Below are positions 28,301 to 36,797 of a DNA stretch of 64,000 bases, piece after piece (position 1 is the first letter of the stretch; every line of letters starts with the position of its first letter). The DNA comes from G963678445 sp963678445 (lineage in GTDB: Bacteria; Hydrogenedentota; Hydrogenedentia; Hydrogenedentales; G963678445). The DNA is taken from contig OY782877.1 of the NCBI GenBank assembly GCA_963678445.1, forward strand, positions 2,046,001-2,110,000, read 5' to 3'. The notes below the pieces were generated by a model. The model was not told the DNA's origin. It saw nothing but the letters and a program-made list of their open reading frames with translations, and searched no databases. The position numbers and the translations under genes are program-made.

Positions 28301-28880
28301 AATGCTAGAGACGAAGGGGCAGCATGCCGCTACGCCGCTACAGTTCAAACACGCTTCTTTCCAAGGTATACAGCAGTGTTTCCGTCTTGGGAAAGCAGAA
28401 ATCATCGCTTTGTTGGCCGCGCCAAATGCCTCAAAACAATCCTGTCGCCTGCAATGGCCTAAAGACGCCATTGCGTATGACTTGCTGACAGGGAAAGAAG
28501 TTGTGCGTCCTCATAAGCATCGATGCACGGTGCAGCCTGGAGAAGCGCTTCTTTTCGCCAAGCTTCCCTATGCGGTTGACCGCATAGACATCCGTCTCCC
28601 CGAAAGTGTCTCCGCAGGAAAGCGTCTGCAGCTCAGCGTTACCGTGACCCCCGAAGCAGGAGAGGCCGGTACGCATCTGGTCTACCTGCAACTTGCCCCC
28701 AAAGGTGGCGCGCCGTTACGGCATTACACCCGCTATGTACGCTGTGAGAATGGTAATGGGGAGACCTATTTGCCGTTGGCCTACAATGAATCGCCCGGCG
28801 ATTATGAGATTCATGCACGCGACATCCTCAGTGGTATCGAAACCACCGTCGGCCTCCGAATTCTTTTCGCAGATCGCTAG
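25386..28880 (+). CDS. Large exported GH42-like (beta-galactosidase-type) protein
   Basis: 1164 residues with a signal peptide (KKGIVLFFAVVLASVAGTAYA). The centre, near residues 600-680, has CFSPSCQEAFIARL, then NRYGALDKLNSAWESQ and WSEIVPPP. This is the strand-helix pattern of GH42 enzymes (usually F..WL..KYG.LD.LN..W). SLGQENALTLGDE just before it may carry the acid/base Glu. A domain near residues 800-950 (TLAIYTNTRSQQY, VLLLPAVNSL) resembles the beta-galactosidase trimerisation (glutamine-amidotransferase-like) domain. The first about 500 residues are a beta-rich region I cannot name. Activity is not certain because the nucleophile cannot be fixed. An AT-only hairpin and a weak GAGG precede the ATG. 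Confidence 0.72.
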   Translation: MNFFVFKKKGIVLFFAVVLASVAGTAYARQRAVESETICTDVVTPHIPWAMPLLGGPVELLFVAPRFALRDLAEVAQRMEVRYESVGVWDAQHLGYDVSLAEQHLAGYAPEEVAAQLRAQLKRPGDVIVLAGFDLAQLPDALQELLLERVREGAGLVVTQAVPGADTRLRRVLDGLEELHIPLGRGVAPCMPESATEPVQLRTGQYGKGRVAEISFAGDRAATHCLIAMPTDVMRIFPGYRENAYAQILRVLLWAAKRTAPCQIADVAYTGPTGPDEEEIPPGQTPEFVQAMRDSVVHQPMRPYSLALNRPAPKRYEVMLQLRQWDTERHLVYSSETRLAKGARLHPFELLVGPGNYLLDVWLMQRDRVVDWYSKPIVVEGWPEFEGVSFSKNYLLPNDVLDVTCTVRPVFGRNRSGTLYARAIDPLPCATTVDGRLLAETHVAFDHKGGRFTLRLPFSDLIAPLVKIELFTTAGEPHPMNTLEMCRSFRRYHYMTVRLPHGENPTPQLFVSAPTTSEYNARGFLSALQEQGVSFCSAEGTEANLFYTALGNMRLLPQIAQYTPEFIRDGFCRQPCLSDPAYLKREVRRLQETARTLWAGGSAWYSLGQENALTLGDEHLCFSPSCQEAFIARLKNRYGALDKLNSAWESQVLDWSEIVPPPYLEKDTSINPAPYWDFRDHMAQTFTEFHQLARTAVRQVDPKAHVGFRVQATQNPARGYDWIGLGHSLDFLALDPNPALLAQLQYSPAPARSLMLSFGDHYRVDAEAQARWLPWYAALHQISGLWLMNPFGDVRNAAPHAALLPDGRPRPWFDSLLESFNALQDGLGALLLQAERSPATLAIYTNTRSQQYTARALNVSLTETPLTRYVKALQRGGYAFDVLSPADLTATALNRYAVLLLPAVNSLGEGEAELLQYFAERGGILLGEAPVGEIDEHGRSQASPLKVLLQKEPHYLWTANFSTTHFPQALYEMLETKGQHAATPLQFKHASFQGIQQCFRLGKAEIIALLAAPNASKQSCRLQWPKDAIAYDLLTGKEVVRPHKHRCTVQPGEALLFAKLPYAVDRIDIRLPESVSAGKRLQLSVTVTPEAGEAGTHLVYLQLAPKGGAPLRHYTRYVRCENGNGETYLPLAYNESPGDYEIHARDILSGIETTVGLRILFADR

Positions 28881-28987
28881 TGCGTCTGTCCCCCGTAATA
28901 TGCGTGCGCGGCAGCCCGTGTTTTTCGAAGTCTTTTCCCATATAAAAGCCTCTTATATCCCGCATTTACCGAATAGACAAAAAAACC

Positions 28988-29016
28988 TTGCAAAATACTC
29001 TCCTTTTCGATAGAAT
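28988..29016 (+). promoter_or_regulatory. Predicted promoter of the chemosensory operon
   Basis: TTGCAA, a 17-base spacer and TAGAAT (5/6) give a leader of about 120 bases before cheA. I see no sigma-28 (flagellar) promoter. Confidence 0.55.
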
Positions 29017-29142
29017 TCCAACTATATTGGCACAGATTGCGAATTGGCCGAAAATGGGCATGAGTGCGCTTCCACATGGGGGGACAGGCGGTGCAACTGA
29101 AATGCAAGTAAAGTTCTAAACGGCACTATGGGGAGGTCGGGG

Positions 29143-31989
29143 ATGATTACCGACATCAAAACCAAAGTCGAGGCATTGTCGGAATCGCTCGTACTCTGCG
29201 AACCGACCGATCTGTCCGGCCTTGCAGAGATTCACGCCAAGTTTGAAGAAATTGGGCTATGGGCGCAGGAAAAATACCTCAACAAAATCCAGGAATTAAC
29301 GCAAAGCGCTGCGGATTTGGTGGAAAACATCATTCTGCAGGAAACCGATGATCCTGCTGGTGCGATGGAGATGTTGGGGCAATCGGTTGCGGTCTTGCAG
29401 GCCGTTCTGATCGAAGGGCGTTCGGAAGCTGAGGTTGACTTTCCCGACGGCCTGAATAAGACGACTGCCGCCCCCCCTGATGGGAAACAGGTAGGGGCGG
29501 GCCTTTTTGCAGTCACTCTACCCTCGCATGTGGATGAGGGGATTTTCAGCGATTTTCTGATTCGTCAGGAAACTTCGCTGGAGGAGATGGAGCAAAACAT
29601 TCTGGCTGTGGAGCGGGGTGATGGGGATACTGCTTTTGAGGACTTGCGCCGCCAGATTCACACATTAAAAGGGGAATCTGCCCTGTTGGGACTGCCGCAA
29701 GTAGAGCGGCTGTGCCACAAAGCCGAAGATGATCTTTCTGACGAATGGCCTCCCGGTTTTGCCGATCGTCTGTTACGCCTCAAGGACTGGCTCAAACGGG
29801 TTTTCGATCATTATGCGGGCAAGGGCGCACCACCCGAATCGCCCGATGAAATGGCGGCGGTATTGGAGGGGCGTGCGGATACCGCCGCTACTGCTACGAT
29901 GGGCTTTCCTGCTGAAGAGGTGGCAGAAGAGGCGGAAGATGGGTATGAGGCGAAGCCGTTGGAGGGGGACAAGGAATTACTGGGCGATTTTATTATTGAG
30001 GCGACGGAGCATCTGGAAAATGCCGATGTTCAACTGCTTTCCCTGGAAACAGAACCGCATAACCAGGACGCCATCAATGCGGTGTTTCGCGCATTTCATA
30101 CCATCAAGGGGGTTGCCGGTTTCCTGGCGCTGGACGAGATTCAGGCGCTTGCGCATGAGGCGGAAAATCTGCTGGACAAGGCGCGTAAGGATACGGTGGA
30201 GTTGGTGGGGCCATGCATCGATATTATTTTTGATGCAGTAGACTCTCTCAAAAAATGTATTGACAATGTCAATAACGCTTTGGCCAGTGGCGAGTTCTTA
30301 CAACCTGTTGCGGGCTTGCCTGCGCTGGTTAAACGGATTAAAGAATTTGCGCCAGAGGCGCAATCTGTGCGTCCTCGGGAGAAGAGTACGCCTCCTCCCC
30401 CTCGTCTTGGTGAATTGCTTGTAGATACCGGGGCGGCTACGGAAAGTGCCGTAAATAATGCATTGGCGAAACAAACGGAACCGCCACAACCCAAGAAATT
30501 GGGCGAAGTGTTGGTGGAGGCGTCGGTAACCTCGTCGAAAAGAGTGAGTGAGGCGCTGGATCAGCAACATCTTCCGGAGAATAAAGACAAGAAAATGGGT
30601 GAGCTGTTGGTGGAGATGGGGGCGGTGGATCCAGCGGATATCGAGGCGGGTCTGGCCCGACAGCAGACGCCGCCCACGCCGCCTAAACTAGGGGAAACCC
30701 TGGTTAAATCGGGCGATGCAACTGCACGCGATGTGGCGCAGGCCCTGCGTACGCAAAAGCAGGGCAAAACGGGCACTATCACCGTGCGTGAGGCGGTCAA
30801 GGTAGATGCGGACCGTCTGGACCAATTGGTAGACATGATAGGCGAGTTGGTTATCGCGGAATCCATGGTGGCGCAATCGCCTGAATTTCGGAATAACATC
30901 TCTACCGACTTGGAACGCCATCTCAGTCAGTTGGACAAGATTACCCGCGAGTTGCAGGTGATGGCCATGTCGCTGCGCATGGTGCCGGTACGTTCGACCT
31001 TCCAGAAAATGGCCCGCCTGGTGCGTGATCTGGCGAAGAAGACGAACAAGGCGGTTAATTTCATCATGACGGGAGAAGACACCGAGCTGGACAAAACGGT
31101 GGTCGATAAGATCGGCGATCCGTTGGTGCATATGGTGCGTAATGCGGTGGATCATGGCCTGGAGAACAATGCAGAGGAGCGACGAAGTGGCGGCAAAGAG
31201 CCCATTGCGAATGTCTCCTTGCGTGCGTTCCATAAAGGCGGCAATATTCACATTCAAATCGAAGATGATGGACGGGGGTTGAATCGCGATGCCATTTTGC
31301 AAAAGGCGCGTGACCGCAACATTATCAACGAGGGGGATATTCTGAGTGATCGCGAGGTATGGAACCTGATTTTTGAGCCGGGCTTTTCCACTGCGCGTGA
31401 GATTACAGCGGTCTCGGGACGTGGCGTCGGCATGGATGTGGTAAAACGCAATATCGAATCGCTACGAGGACAGGTAGAAATTCATTCTGAGATGGGCAAA
31501 GGTACACTGTTCACCATCCGGTTGCCGCTGACCTTGGCGATTATCGATGGTATGGTCATCCGGGTGGGTGAGGAACGATATGTGTTGCCCACCCTTTCTA
31601 TCGTCATCTCACTGCGTCCGGAGTCGACAGATATCACTACCGTGGTGGGACGCGGCGAAATGTTGCGCCTGCAGGGTAAACTTATTCCGCTGTTCCGTCT
31701 CCACCAGCTTTTCGACATCCCCCAAGCCCAGCACAATCCGTTGGAAGGTACCGTAGTCGTGGTGGAGAATGACGGTAAACAGGTGGGGCTTCTGATTGAC
31801 GAAATTTTGGGACAACAGCAGATTGTCATCAAGTCCGTTGGGGAATCCCTCAAGGACGTGCCAGGGATTGCTGGTGGGGCTATCATGCCTGATGGTCGGG
31901 TGGGCTTGATACTTGACATTGCGGGCCTAATTCAGCTTGTAGATGAAGAAATGGAACAAACGACCACGTCGTGTGAAACTATTATGTAG
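29143..31989 (+). CDS. cheA: CheA hybrid-architecture histidine kinase with two Hpt domains and four MshEN-type motifs
   Basis: 948 residues; start chosen at 29143 because GGGAGGT lies five bases upstream. Two Hpt domains carry phosphorylatable His173 (QIHTLKGE) and His319 (AFHTIKG). Between the Hpt part and the kinase core, four 24-residue motifs (421-444, 452-475, 484-507, 515-538) follow RLGxxLxxxGxxxxxxVxxALxxQ, the pattern that binds c-di-GMP in MshEN/GspE-N domains. Then come the dimerisation helices, the ATPase domain (N box VRNAVDHGLE, G boxes DDGRG and GRGVGMD) and a C-terminal CheW-like domain. The usual CheY-binding P2 domain is not evident. It would phosphorylate CheY and CheB of this operon. 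c-di-GMP control of the kinase is an inference from the motifs. Confidence 0.95.
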   Translation: MITDIKTKVEALSESLVLCEPTDLSGLAEIHAKFEEIGLWAQEKYLNKIQELTQSAADLVENIILQETDDPAGAMEMLGQSVAVLQAVLIEGRSEAEVDFPDGLNKTTAAPPDGKQVGAGLFAVTLPSHVDEGIFSDFLIRQETSLEEMEQNILAVERGDGDTAFEDLRRQIHTLKGESALLGLPQVERLCHKAEDDLSDEWPPGFADRLLRLKDWLKRVFDHYAGKGAPPESPDEMAAVLEGRADTAATATMGFPAEEVAEEAEDGYEAKPLEGDKELLGDFIIEATEHLENADVQLLSLETEPHNQDAINAVFRAFHTIKGVAGFLALDEIQALAHEAENLLDKARKDTVELVGPCIDIIFDAVDSLKKCIDNVNNALASGEFLQPVAGLPALVKRIKEFAPEAQSVRPREKSTPPPPRLGELLVDTGAATESAVNNALAKQTEPPQPKKLGEVLVEASVTSSKRVSEALDQQHLPENKDKKMGELLVEMGAVDPADIEAGLARQQTPPTPPKLGETLVKSGDATARDVAQALRTQKQGKTGTITVREAVKVDADRLDQLVDMIGELVIAESMVAQSPEFRNNISTDLERHLSQLDKITRELQVMAMSLRMVPVRSTFQKMARLVRDLAKKTNKAVNFIMTGEDTELDKTVVDKIGDPLVHMVRNAVDHGLENNAEERRSGGKEPIANVSLRAFHKGGNIHIQIEDDGRGLNRDAILQKARDRNIINEGDILSDREVWNLIFEPGFSTAREITAVSGRGVGMDVVKRNIESLRGQVEIHSEMGKGTLFTIRLPLTLAIIDGMVIRVGEERYVLPTLSIVISLRPESTDITTVVGRGEMLRLQGKLIPLFRLHQLFDIPQAQHNPLEGTVVVVENDGKQVGLLIDEILGQQQIVIKSVGESLKDVPGIAGGAIMPDGRVGLILDIAGLIQLVDEEMEQTTTSCETIM
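30403..30756 (+). repeat. Four 24-residue MshEN-like motifs inside CheA
   Basis: Motif starts are at 30403, 30496, 30592 and 30685, with a period of 31-32 codons. Each begins (R/K)-(L/M)-G and ends in Gln at position 24. The first, RLGELLVDTGAATESAVNNA..., fits the published c-di-GMP motif best. Motif 2 has Ala/Ser in place of the central Gly. The linkers are Pro-rich. Confidence 0.85.
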
Positions 31990-32001
31990 GAGAACTGTGC
32001 T

Positions 32002-32523
32002 ATGTCCGATTCAACTGGCGCTATTGAAAAGAGTGCCTCGTCCGATTTTCAGGCATTGGCGGGAAAATACCTCACCTTTGAATTGGGGGAGGAAGTGTAC
32101 GGCCTGGAGATTTTAAAGGTACAGGAAATTATCGGTATTATGAGCATCACTCAAGTGCCGCAGACCCCGGAGTATGTGCGCGGCGTCATCAATCTGCGCG
32201 GCAAGGTTATCCCTGTCGTAGAGTTGCGGCGCAAATTTGGTCTGGCGCGCGTAGAAGACAATGATCGCACATGCATTATCGTCGTGCAGGTAACGGGTGG
32301 AGACGGCGCGATTACGATGGGCATCCTGGTAGATGAGGTCTCCGAAGTGGTGGATATTGACGCGGATCAACTGGAGCCGCCGCCCTCCTTTGGTGCTACC
32401 ATTGACACGGCGTTCATCTTGGCGATGGGTAAATTGGAGAAGCATGTTGTTGTCCTGCTGGATGTAGACAAAGTTCTGACTAGCGGCGAAATGGCAATGG
32501 TCAACAAGATTGCAGCGGACTAA
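32002..32523 (+). CDS. cheW: CheW coupling protein
   Basis: 173 residues. It links receptors to CheA. The CheW fold is clear from YLTFELGEEVYGLEILKVQEI, then TPEYVRGVINLRGKVIPV and a late GILVDEVSEVVDI. An N-terminal extension of about 20 residues is polar. It starts 12 bases after cheA with AGGAG upstream. No receptor gene is in the window. Confidence 0.97.
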   Translation: MSDSTGAIEKSASSDFQALAGKYLTFELGEEVYGLEILKVQEIIGIMSITQVPQTPEYVRGVINLRGKVIPVVELRRKFGLARVEDNDRTCIIVVQVTGGDGAITMGILVDEVSEVVDIDADQLEPPPSFGATIDTAFILAMGKLEKHVVVLLDVDKVLTSGEMAMVNKIAAD

Positions 32524-32751
32524 TTTTGAGATAGTTGTAAATAAATTAAAGGAAAGCCTATCATAGGGCCAGCATGATGAGAATGGTGTAAGTGATGTGC
32601 TGTATCGCAGACATGCCTGAAGAGTTGTCAGCGTTAGGGGCTAACCTGTTTTTAGCAGGGGTAACACTCCTGTTTATGCTATAACGGAATGTATTTGGAC
32701 GTCGCAAGCGGCGGATATGAAGTAATTCTTAACAAACACGGAGACTCCACC

Positions 32752-33225
32752 ATGAAAGTGGAATATATTAATCCTTTCATTGAGAGCGTCTATGACCTTT
32801 TCACGACAATGCTGAGCTCAAAGGCACAGCGTGGTGACGTAGGCCTGGCGAAAACGGATGCCAACCCGCGTGATATAATGGCCTTGATAGGTCTTAGCGG
32901 TATGGCGCGTGGCATGGTAGCGCTGGCCTTTCCGGTTGAAACCGCGCTTAACATGGTCAACAGTTTGCTAGGCACAGAGATACGTGTGGTGGACGATACC
33001 GTGTCAGACGCCATCGCGGAAATGGTGAATATCGTGGCTGGGGGCGCCAAGGCCAAATTGAACACGGGTGATGGTCCTCCCATCGATCTCAGTTTGCCGA
33101 CGGTTGTGCGCGGTAACAGCTATAATGTGGACTATCCATCGGGTTCTGTATGGCTGGAGGTGCCCTTTAACAGTGATTTGGGGCCGTTCACATTGCGTGT
33201 GACGTTTGAAATGAGCAAAGACTGA
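32752..33225 (+). CDS. cheX: CheX-type CheY-P phosphatase
   Basis: 157 residues. CheX dephosphorylates CheY-P using the signature (D/S)-x3-E-x2-N-x22-P. Here Asp86, Glu90, Asn93 and Pro116 fit this spacing exactly. The start at 32752 has GGAGA seven bases upstream; an in-frame ATG-free extension to 32689 is not used. A 228-base gap separates it from cheW. That gap has only weak hairpins (such as CAGG/CCTG near 32655) and no clear promoter. Confidence 0.93.
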   Translation: MKVEYINPFIESVYDLFTTMLSSKAQRGDVGLAKTDANPRDIMALIGLSGMARGMVALAFPVETALNMVNSLLGTEIRVVDDTVSDAIAEMVNIVAGGAKAKLNTGDGPPIDLSLPTVVRGNSYNVDYPSGSVWLEVPFNSDLGPFTLRVTFEMSKD

Positions 33226-33267
33226 GTGACGGCGGCCTGCGTTTTCGGCGTTGCATATGCGCCTTGC

Positions 33268-33328
33268 GCGGAATGGCCGCAGTAAAAAGTTTAAAAAAAT
33301 GACAGCTTTTGAAGTGTCAGTCACTAAT
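33268..33328 (+). repeat. Intergenic repeat element, degenerate copy D
   Basis: GGAATGG-CCGCAGT, then AAAAAGTTTAAAAAAATGACAGCTTTT and TGTCAGTCACTAA, align with the 3' half of copy C. The 5' half is not recognisable. It lies in the gap just upstream of cheY. Confidence 0.55.
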
Positions 33329-33354
33329 ATCTGGAGTGATAGGAGATTGAGTAT

Positions 33355-33714
33355 ATGAAAGCATTGGTTGTCGACGATTCCGCCGTCATGCGCAAGGTGC
33401 TTATTGGGGCCTTGGGGCGCGCTAATATCACCGATGTGGATCAGGCCTCGGATGGCCAGGAAGCAGTTAAGGCGGCGGAAGCCGCGGATTATGATCTGGT
33501 TCTGATGGATTGGAACATGCCAAACATGCTGGGTATCGATGCGGTGAAAGCAATTCGCGCCAATGGTAAAAAGATGCCCATCATCATGGTGACGACGGAA
33601 GCGGAAAAAAGCCGGGTAGTCGATGCTTTGAAAGCAGGGGCCACCAATTATGTGATCAAGCCTTTTGAGCCGGCGACGATTGTATCCAAAATCCAGGAAG
33701 TGCTTGCAAAATAA
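33355..33714 (+). CDS. cheY: CheY response regulator
   Basis: 119 residues, a single receiver domain. Acidic pocket Asp7/Asp8, phospho-acceptor Asp52 (LMDWNMP), Thr80/81 and Lys102 (IKPFEP) are all present. AGGAG lies ahead of the ATG. It is the likely output of CheA in this operon and target of the CheX proteins. It follows repeat copy D. Confidence 0.95.
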   Translation: MKALVVDDSAVMRKVLIGALGRANITDVDQASDGQEAVKAAEAADYDLVLMDWNMPNMLGIDAVKAIRANGKKMPIIMVTTEAEKSRVVDALKAGATNYVIKPFEPATIVSKIQEVLAK

Positions 33715-33931
33715 CCGTCCGCAATGCGGCAGTAGGTTTTCTATACGCAACTATAGCCAAAAAGACGTCAATAAAATAAGGATCGTTTACAAGACGCCGG
33801 TTACATAGAAAATGTCGTGCATCTTGTGGCGGTCTAGCACAGGGGGGCGACAATATTTTGGGTAGTAGGCAGCATATCTTTTTGGACCGTGAGTGCAATA
33901 ACGATACAGCAGGAAGTCCGCGGATTATCGT

Positions 33932-34444
33932 ATGACCACGGATGCGTTCCCAAACAGGAGTTACTATCTTGAGCCAGGCTATATTTATTGCGGTGGCGAC
34001 GCGGCAACTGTACACACTGTGGTGGGTAGTTGCGTTGCGGTTTGCCTGTGGGAGCCGCGCCTGAATATAGGGGGGATGAATCACTTTTTATTGCCCGTGA
34101 CCAATGATATTACACAGACCACTGCGCGTTATGGGAACGTGGCTACGTTGAAATTGGTGAAGATGATGGAGAATGCCGGGGCCAGTCGAAAAACCATGCT
34201 GGCCCAGATCCTCGGTGGCGGTGCACCGCGTCATGCGGTGGGGTATACCTTGGGTGAGGAGAATGTGGCTATTGCCCGTAGCATCCTCAAACGTAAGGGA
34301 ATTCTGATAACATCGGAAGATGTAGGCGGCCATATGGGCCGCAAAATAGTTTTTGACACGCATTCTGGCCACGTTATGGTCTTAAAGGTGCATCGCATCC
34401 GCCAGGACGACTGGATTGAGCCGCCGTCAAAGATGCAGCCTTAG
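33932..34444 (+). CDS. cheD: CheD receptor deamidase / adaptor (first copy)
   Basis: 170 residues. CheD deamidates Gln residues of chemoreceptors. The catalytic Cys and His are visible in VVGSCVAVCLW and GGMNHFLLP. The surrounding sequence resembles the proteobacterial CheD type (L-G-S-C-V-A-V and G-G-M-N-H). The ribosome-binding site is poor (AGGA 17 bases upstream), so the exact start is uncertain. The 217-base gap before it shows no other feature. A second, different CheD is encoded 0.9 kb downstream. Confidence 0.93.
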   Translation: MTTDAFPNRSYYLEPGYIYCGGDAATVHTVVGSCVAVCLWEPRLNIGGMNHFLLPVTNDITQTTARYGNVATLKLVKMMENAGASRKTMLAQILGGGAPRHAVGYTLGEENVAIARSILKRKGILITSEDVGGHMGRKIVFDTHSGHVMVLKVHRIRQDDWIEPPSKMQP

Positions 34445-34496
34445 GACATACTGGTCGAGCGAAATGCGGCGGTGCGTCGCAACAGCGGGAGTGTAG

Positions 34497-35291
34497 ATGG
34501 AACAAGCTGTCTTTCAAAGATTTCGTGATTTGATCTACAAAAAAAGCGGTATTACCTTAGGCCCGCAAAAGGTTGCATTGGTATCCGCGCGTGTGTCCAA
34601 GCGTATGCGTGCACTGTCGTACACCGACCATCGCGCATACCTCAAATATGTACTTGCTGATGAGAGCGGTGAGGAACTTATTCATTTACTGGATGCAATC
34701 TCTACCAACGTAACCAGTTTTTTTCGGGAAGCGCAGCATTTTGATTTTTTGACGCAGGTTATCCAGAAATGCCGGCAGAATCGTCAGGAGCGCTTTCGTT
34801 TTTGGTCGGCGGCCAGTAGCACGGGGGAGGAGCCGTATACGATGGGAATGGTGGCCCTGGAGGCGCTCAAGGGGGTTTCGTGTGATTTGCGCATTCTGGC
34901 CACGGATATCTCAACCCGGGTTCTGGAGCATTGTTTGCTGGGGCATTACACCGAGCCCAAGCTGGAGCCAATCCCAAAGGCCATGCGCCAGCGTTATTTT
35001 AGGCGGGTTGATGATGATGTATACAGCATTAATGATGATGTGCGTAATTTGATTACCTTTCGACGCCTCAATCTTTCGACGCCGCCGTTTCCCATGCGTG
35101 GTCCGATGGATATCATTTTTTGCCGCAACGTTATGATCTATTTTGATGAGCAGATTCGCCGTGGTTTTTTGCTGGAGGCGCACCGCCTTTTAAAGCCGGG
35201 GGGCTATTTGATGATAGGGCATTCTGAAAGTCTGGGAGCGTATAACAAGTCTTTTCGTCTGGTCAAACCCTCTATTTATCAGAAAGTATAA
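34497..35291 (+). CDS. cheR: CheR chemoreceptor methyltransferase
   Basis: 264 residues. It methylates receptor Glu residues with S-adenosylmethionine. The N-terminal helical domain is followed by FWSAASSTGEEPYTMGM, the SAM-binding motif of CheR, then DIIFCRNVMIYFD and LKPGGYLMIGHSES. No TPR extension is present. It lies between the two cheD genes and pairs functionally with cheB at the operon end. Confidence 0.97.
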   Translation: MEQAVFQRFRDLIYKKSGITLGPQKVALVSARVSKRMRALSYTDHRAYLKYVLADESGEELIHLLDAISTNVTSFFREAQHFDFLTQVIQKCRQNRQERFRFWSAASSTGEEPYTMGMVALEALKGVSCDLRILATDISTRVLEHCLLGHYTEPKLEPIPKAMRQRYFRRVDDDVYSINDDVRNLITFRRLNLSTPPFPMRGPMDIIFCRNVMIYFDEQIRRGFLLEAHRLLKPGGYLMIGHSESLGAYNKSFRLVKPSIYQKV

Positions 35292-35371
35292 TGAGGCCAT
35301 TACATGTATCGCTACATCGCCAAATCCAAGCCGCAGCGTAGTATCCGCCACAGGCGCAAGGGGGAATAAAG

Positions 35372-35851
35372 GTGCAGTATACGGTCGGCATCTCAGAAAT
35401 GAAGGTAACCCGTAATCCCGATGATGTATTAGTTACCTACTCCTTAGGCTCTTGCATTGGTGTTGCTCTGTACGACGCCCATATGCGGGTGGGTGGGCTC
35501 ATCCACTGCATGCTTCCACTTTCCAAGATAGATCCCGTCAGGGCAAAGGAAAGCCCGTGTATGTTCACAGATACGGGAATCCCACACATGCTTCAAACAT
35601 TGCTGGATATGGGTGCAGACAAGCGGCGCATCGTCGCCAAAGTCGCCGGAGCCTCACAGTTACTTGACAGTAACAACACGTTTCGCATTGGCGAGCGCAA
35701 CAAGGTGGTCTTACGAAAGTTACTCTGGAAAAATAACATACTGATCGCCGCGGAGGATACTGGCGGCACCATTGCTCGTACGATGTTCCTGGACGTCAGC
35801 ACGGGAGTTACCATGATTAAAGCTGGGGGGAAACGTTATGAACTGGTCTAG
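35372..35851 (+). CDS. cheD: CheD receptor deamidase / adaptor (second copy)
   Basis: 159 residues, starting at GTG six bases after GGGGGA. Thr22, Cys28 (TYSLGSCIG) and His45 (GGLIHCMLP) match the Thr-Cys-His triad of Thermotoga/Bacillus CheD. This copy therefore belongs to the type that also interacts with CheC/CheX phosphatases. It differs clearly from the first CheD, so the pair is not a recent duplication. Confidence 0.93.
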   Translation: MQYTVGISEMKVTRNPDDVLVTYSLGSCIGVALYDAHMRVGGLIHCMLPLSKIDPVRAKESPCMFTDTGIPHMLQTLLDMGADKRRIVAKVAGASQLLDSNNTFRIGERNKVVLRKLLWKNNILIAAEDTGGTIARTMFLDVSTGVTMIKAGGKRYELV

Positions 35852-35935
35852 AGAGTGCCCAATTATCCATAGCGCGTCAATCCCCTTCCTTTTTTTCGTG
35901 GCACACCGCGCTAACCGTATTCAGGGAGATACGCC

Positions 35936-36796
35936 ATGAGTATGCGCAAAGAAATCCTGGCTAAAACAACCACTATCTCCTCGCTGCCAGCTTGTGTCAC
36001 GCATGTATTGCAGCTGCTGCAGAATCCAGACAGCAGTATGGCGGAGATTGTAGGGGCCATTGAATATGATCCTGGCCTTACGGCGGATTTTCTGCGTTTG
36101 GCGAATTCGGCCTATTTTGCAGGGCCACGAAAGATTGGTTCCCTTCGGGAGGCCGGCGTGCTTTTCGGTACCCAGCGCATCCAGCAGCTTGTAATGGCTT
36201 CTGCTGTATTTCCGTTGGCGCAGCATCCGATAAAAGGCTACGATTTGCCTACAGGCCAACTCCTCGACCGGCTCGTCGCCGTCGGCGTAGGTGCGGAAGA
36301 GTTGGGCAAAATGCTCGATCTGTCACCGCCACATTACACCTTCACCGCAGGTCTGCTCCACGGCATAGGGAAGATTGTTTTAGGCACCTTTATTGCCATC
36401 GAGCCGGACCCCATCCTGGAATTGGCCCATGAGGACAACATTCCGTTTGACGAAGCCGAGCGTATAATCCTTGGCATTGATCATGCGGAAGTGGGCGCGG
36501 CGCTACTTGAACAGTGGGAGTTGCCCAAGGAAATTGTGCAGGTGGTGCGCTGGCACAACCAGCCAGAAAAATATAGCGGTGATCCACTCGTCGTTGACTT
36601 GGTTCATTATGCTAATATACTGAGTATCGCATGCGGCTTGGGTACCGGCATTGATGGACTTCACTACCGTCCTTGTCAGGCTACGGTCGAGCGGCTAAAT
36701 CCGAAAACCGTAATAACCGAAAAGGTAACGTGCAAAATGCTTGAAGAGGTAAAAACCGTGCGTTCCGAGTATGCCGAGTACGGCGGAGGAAAGTAG
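35936..36796 (+). CDS. HDOD domain signalling protein
   Basis: 286 residues. An HDOD domain covers about residues 15-215, with the ISSLPACVTHVLQLL start and the YDPGLTADFLRLANSAYF motif. The HD-like position reads LLHGIGK (His142-Gly143), so the metal-binding Asp is absent, as is usual in HDOD proteins. HDOD proteins act as non-enzymatic signalling adaptors in c-di-GMP and chemosensory systems. AGGGAG precedes the ATG. Its place between cheD and a receiver gene suggests a role in output of this pathway. Confidence 0.88.
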   Translation: MSMRKEILAKTTTISSLPACVTHVLQLLQNPDSSMAEIVGAIEYDPGLTADFLRLANSAYFAGPRKIGSLREAGVLFGTQRIQQLVMASAVFPLAQHPIKGYDLPTGQLLDRLVAVGVGAEELGKMLDLSPPHYTFTAGLLHGIGKIVLGTFIAIEPDPILELAHEDNIPFDEAERIILGIDHAEVGAALLEQWELPKEIVQVVRWHNQPEKYSGDPLVVDLVHYANILSIACGLGTGIDGLHYRPCQATVERLNPKTVITEKVTCKMLEEVKTVRSEYAEYGGGK

Positions 36797-36797
36797 C

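Noticed and set aside
32640..32690. Possible riboswitch in the cheW-cheX gap
   Set aside because: Only short stems (CAGG/CCTG) and no match to a known class.
35304..35369. 21-residue basic frame (MYRYIAKSKPQRSIRHRRKGE) between cheR and cheD2
   Set aside because: No Shine-Dalgarno sequence and too short to judge; its stop overlaps the spacer before the cheD2 GTG start.
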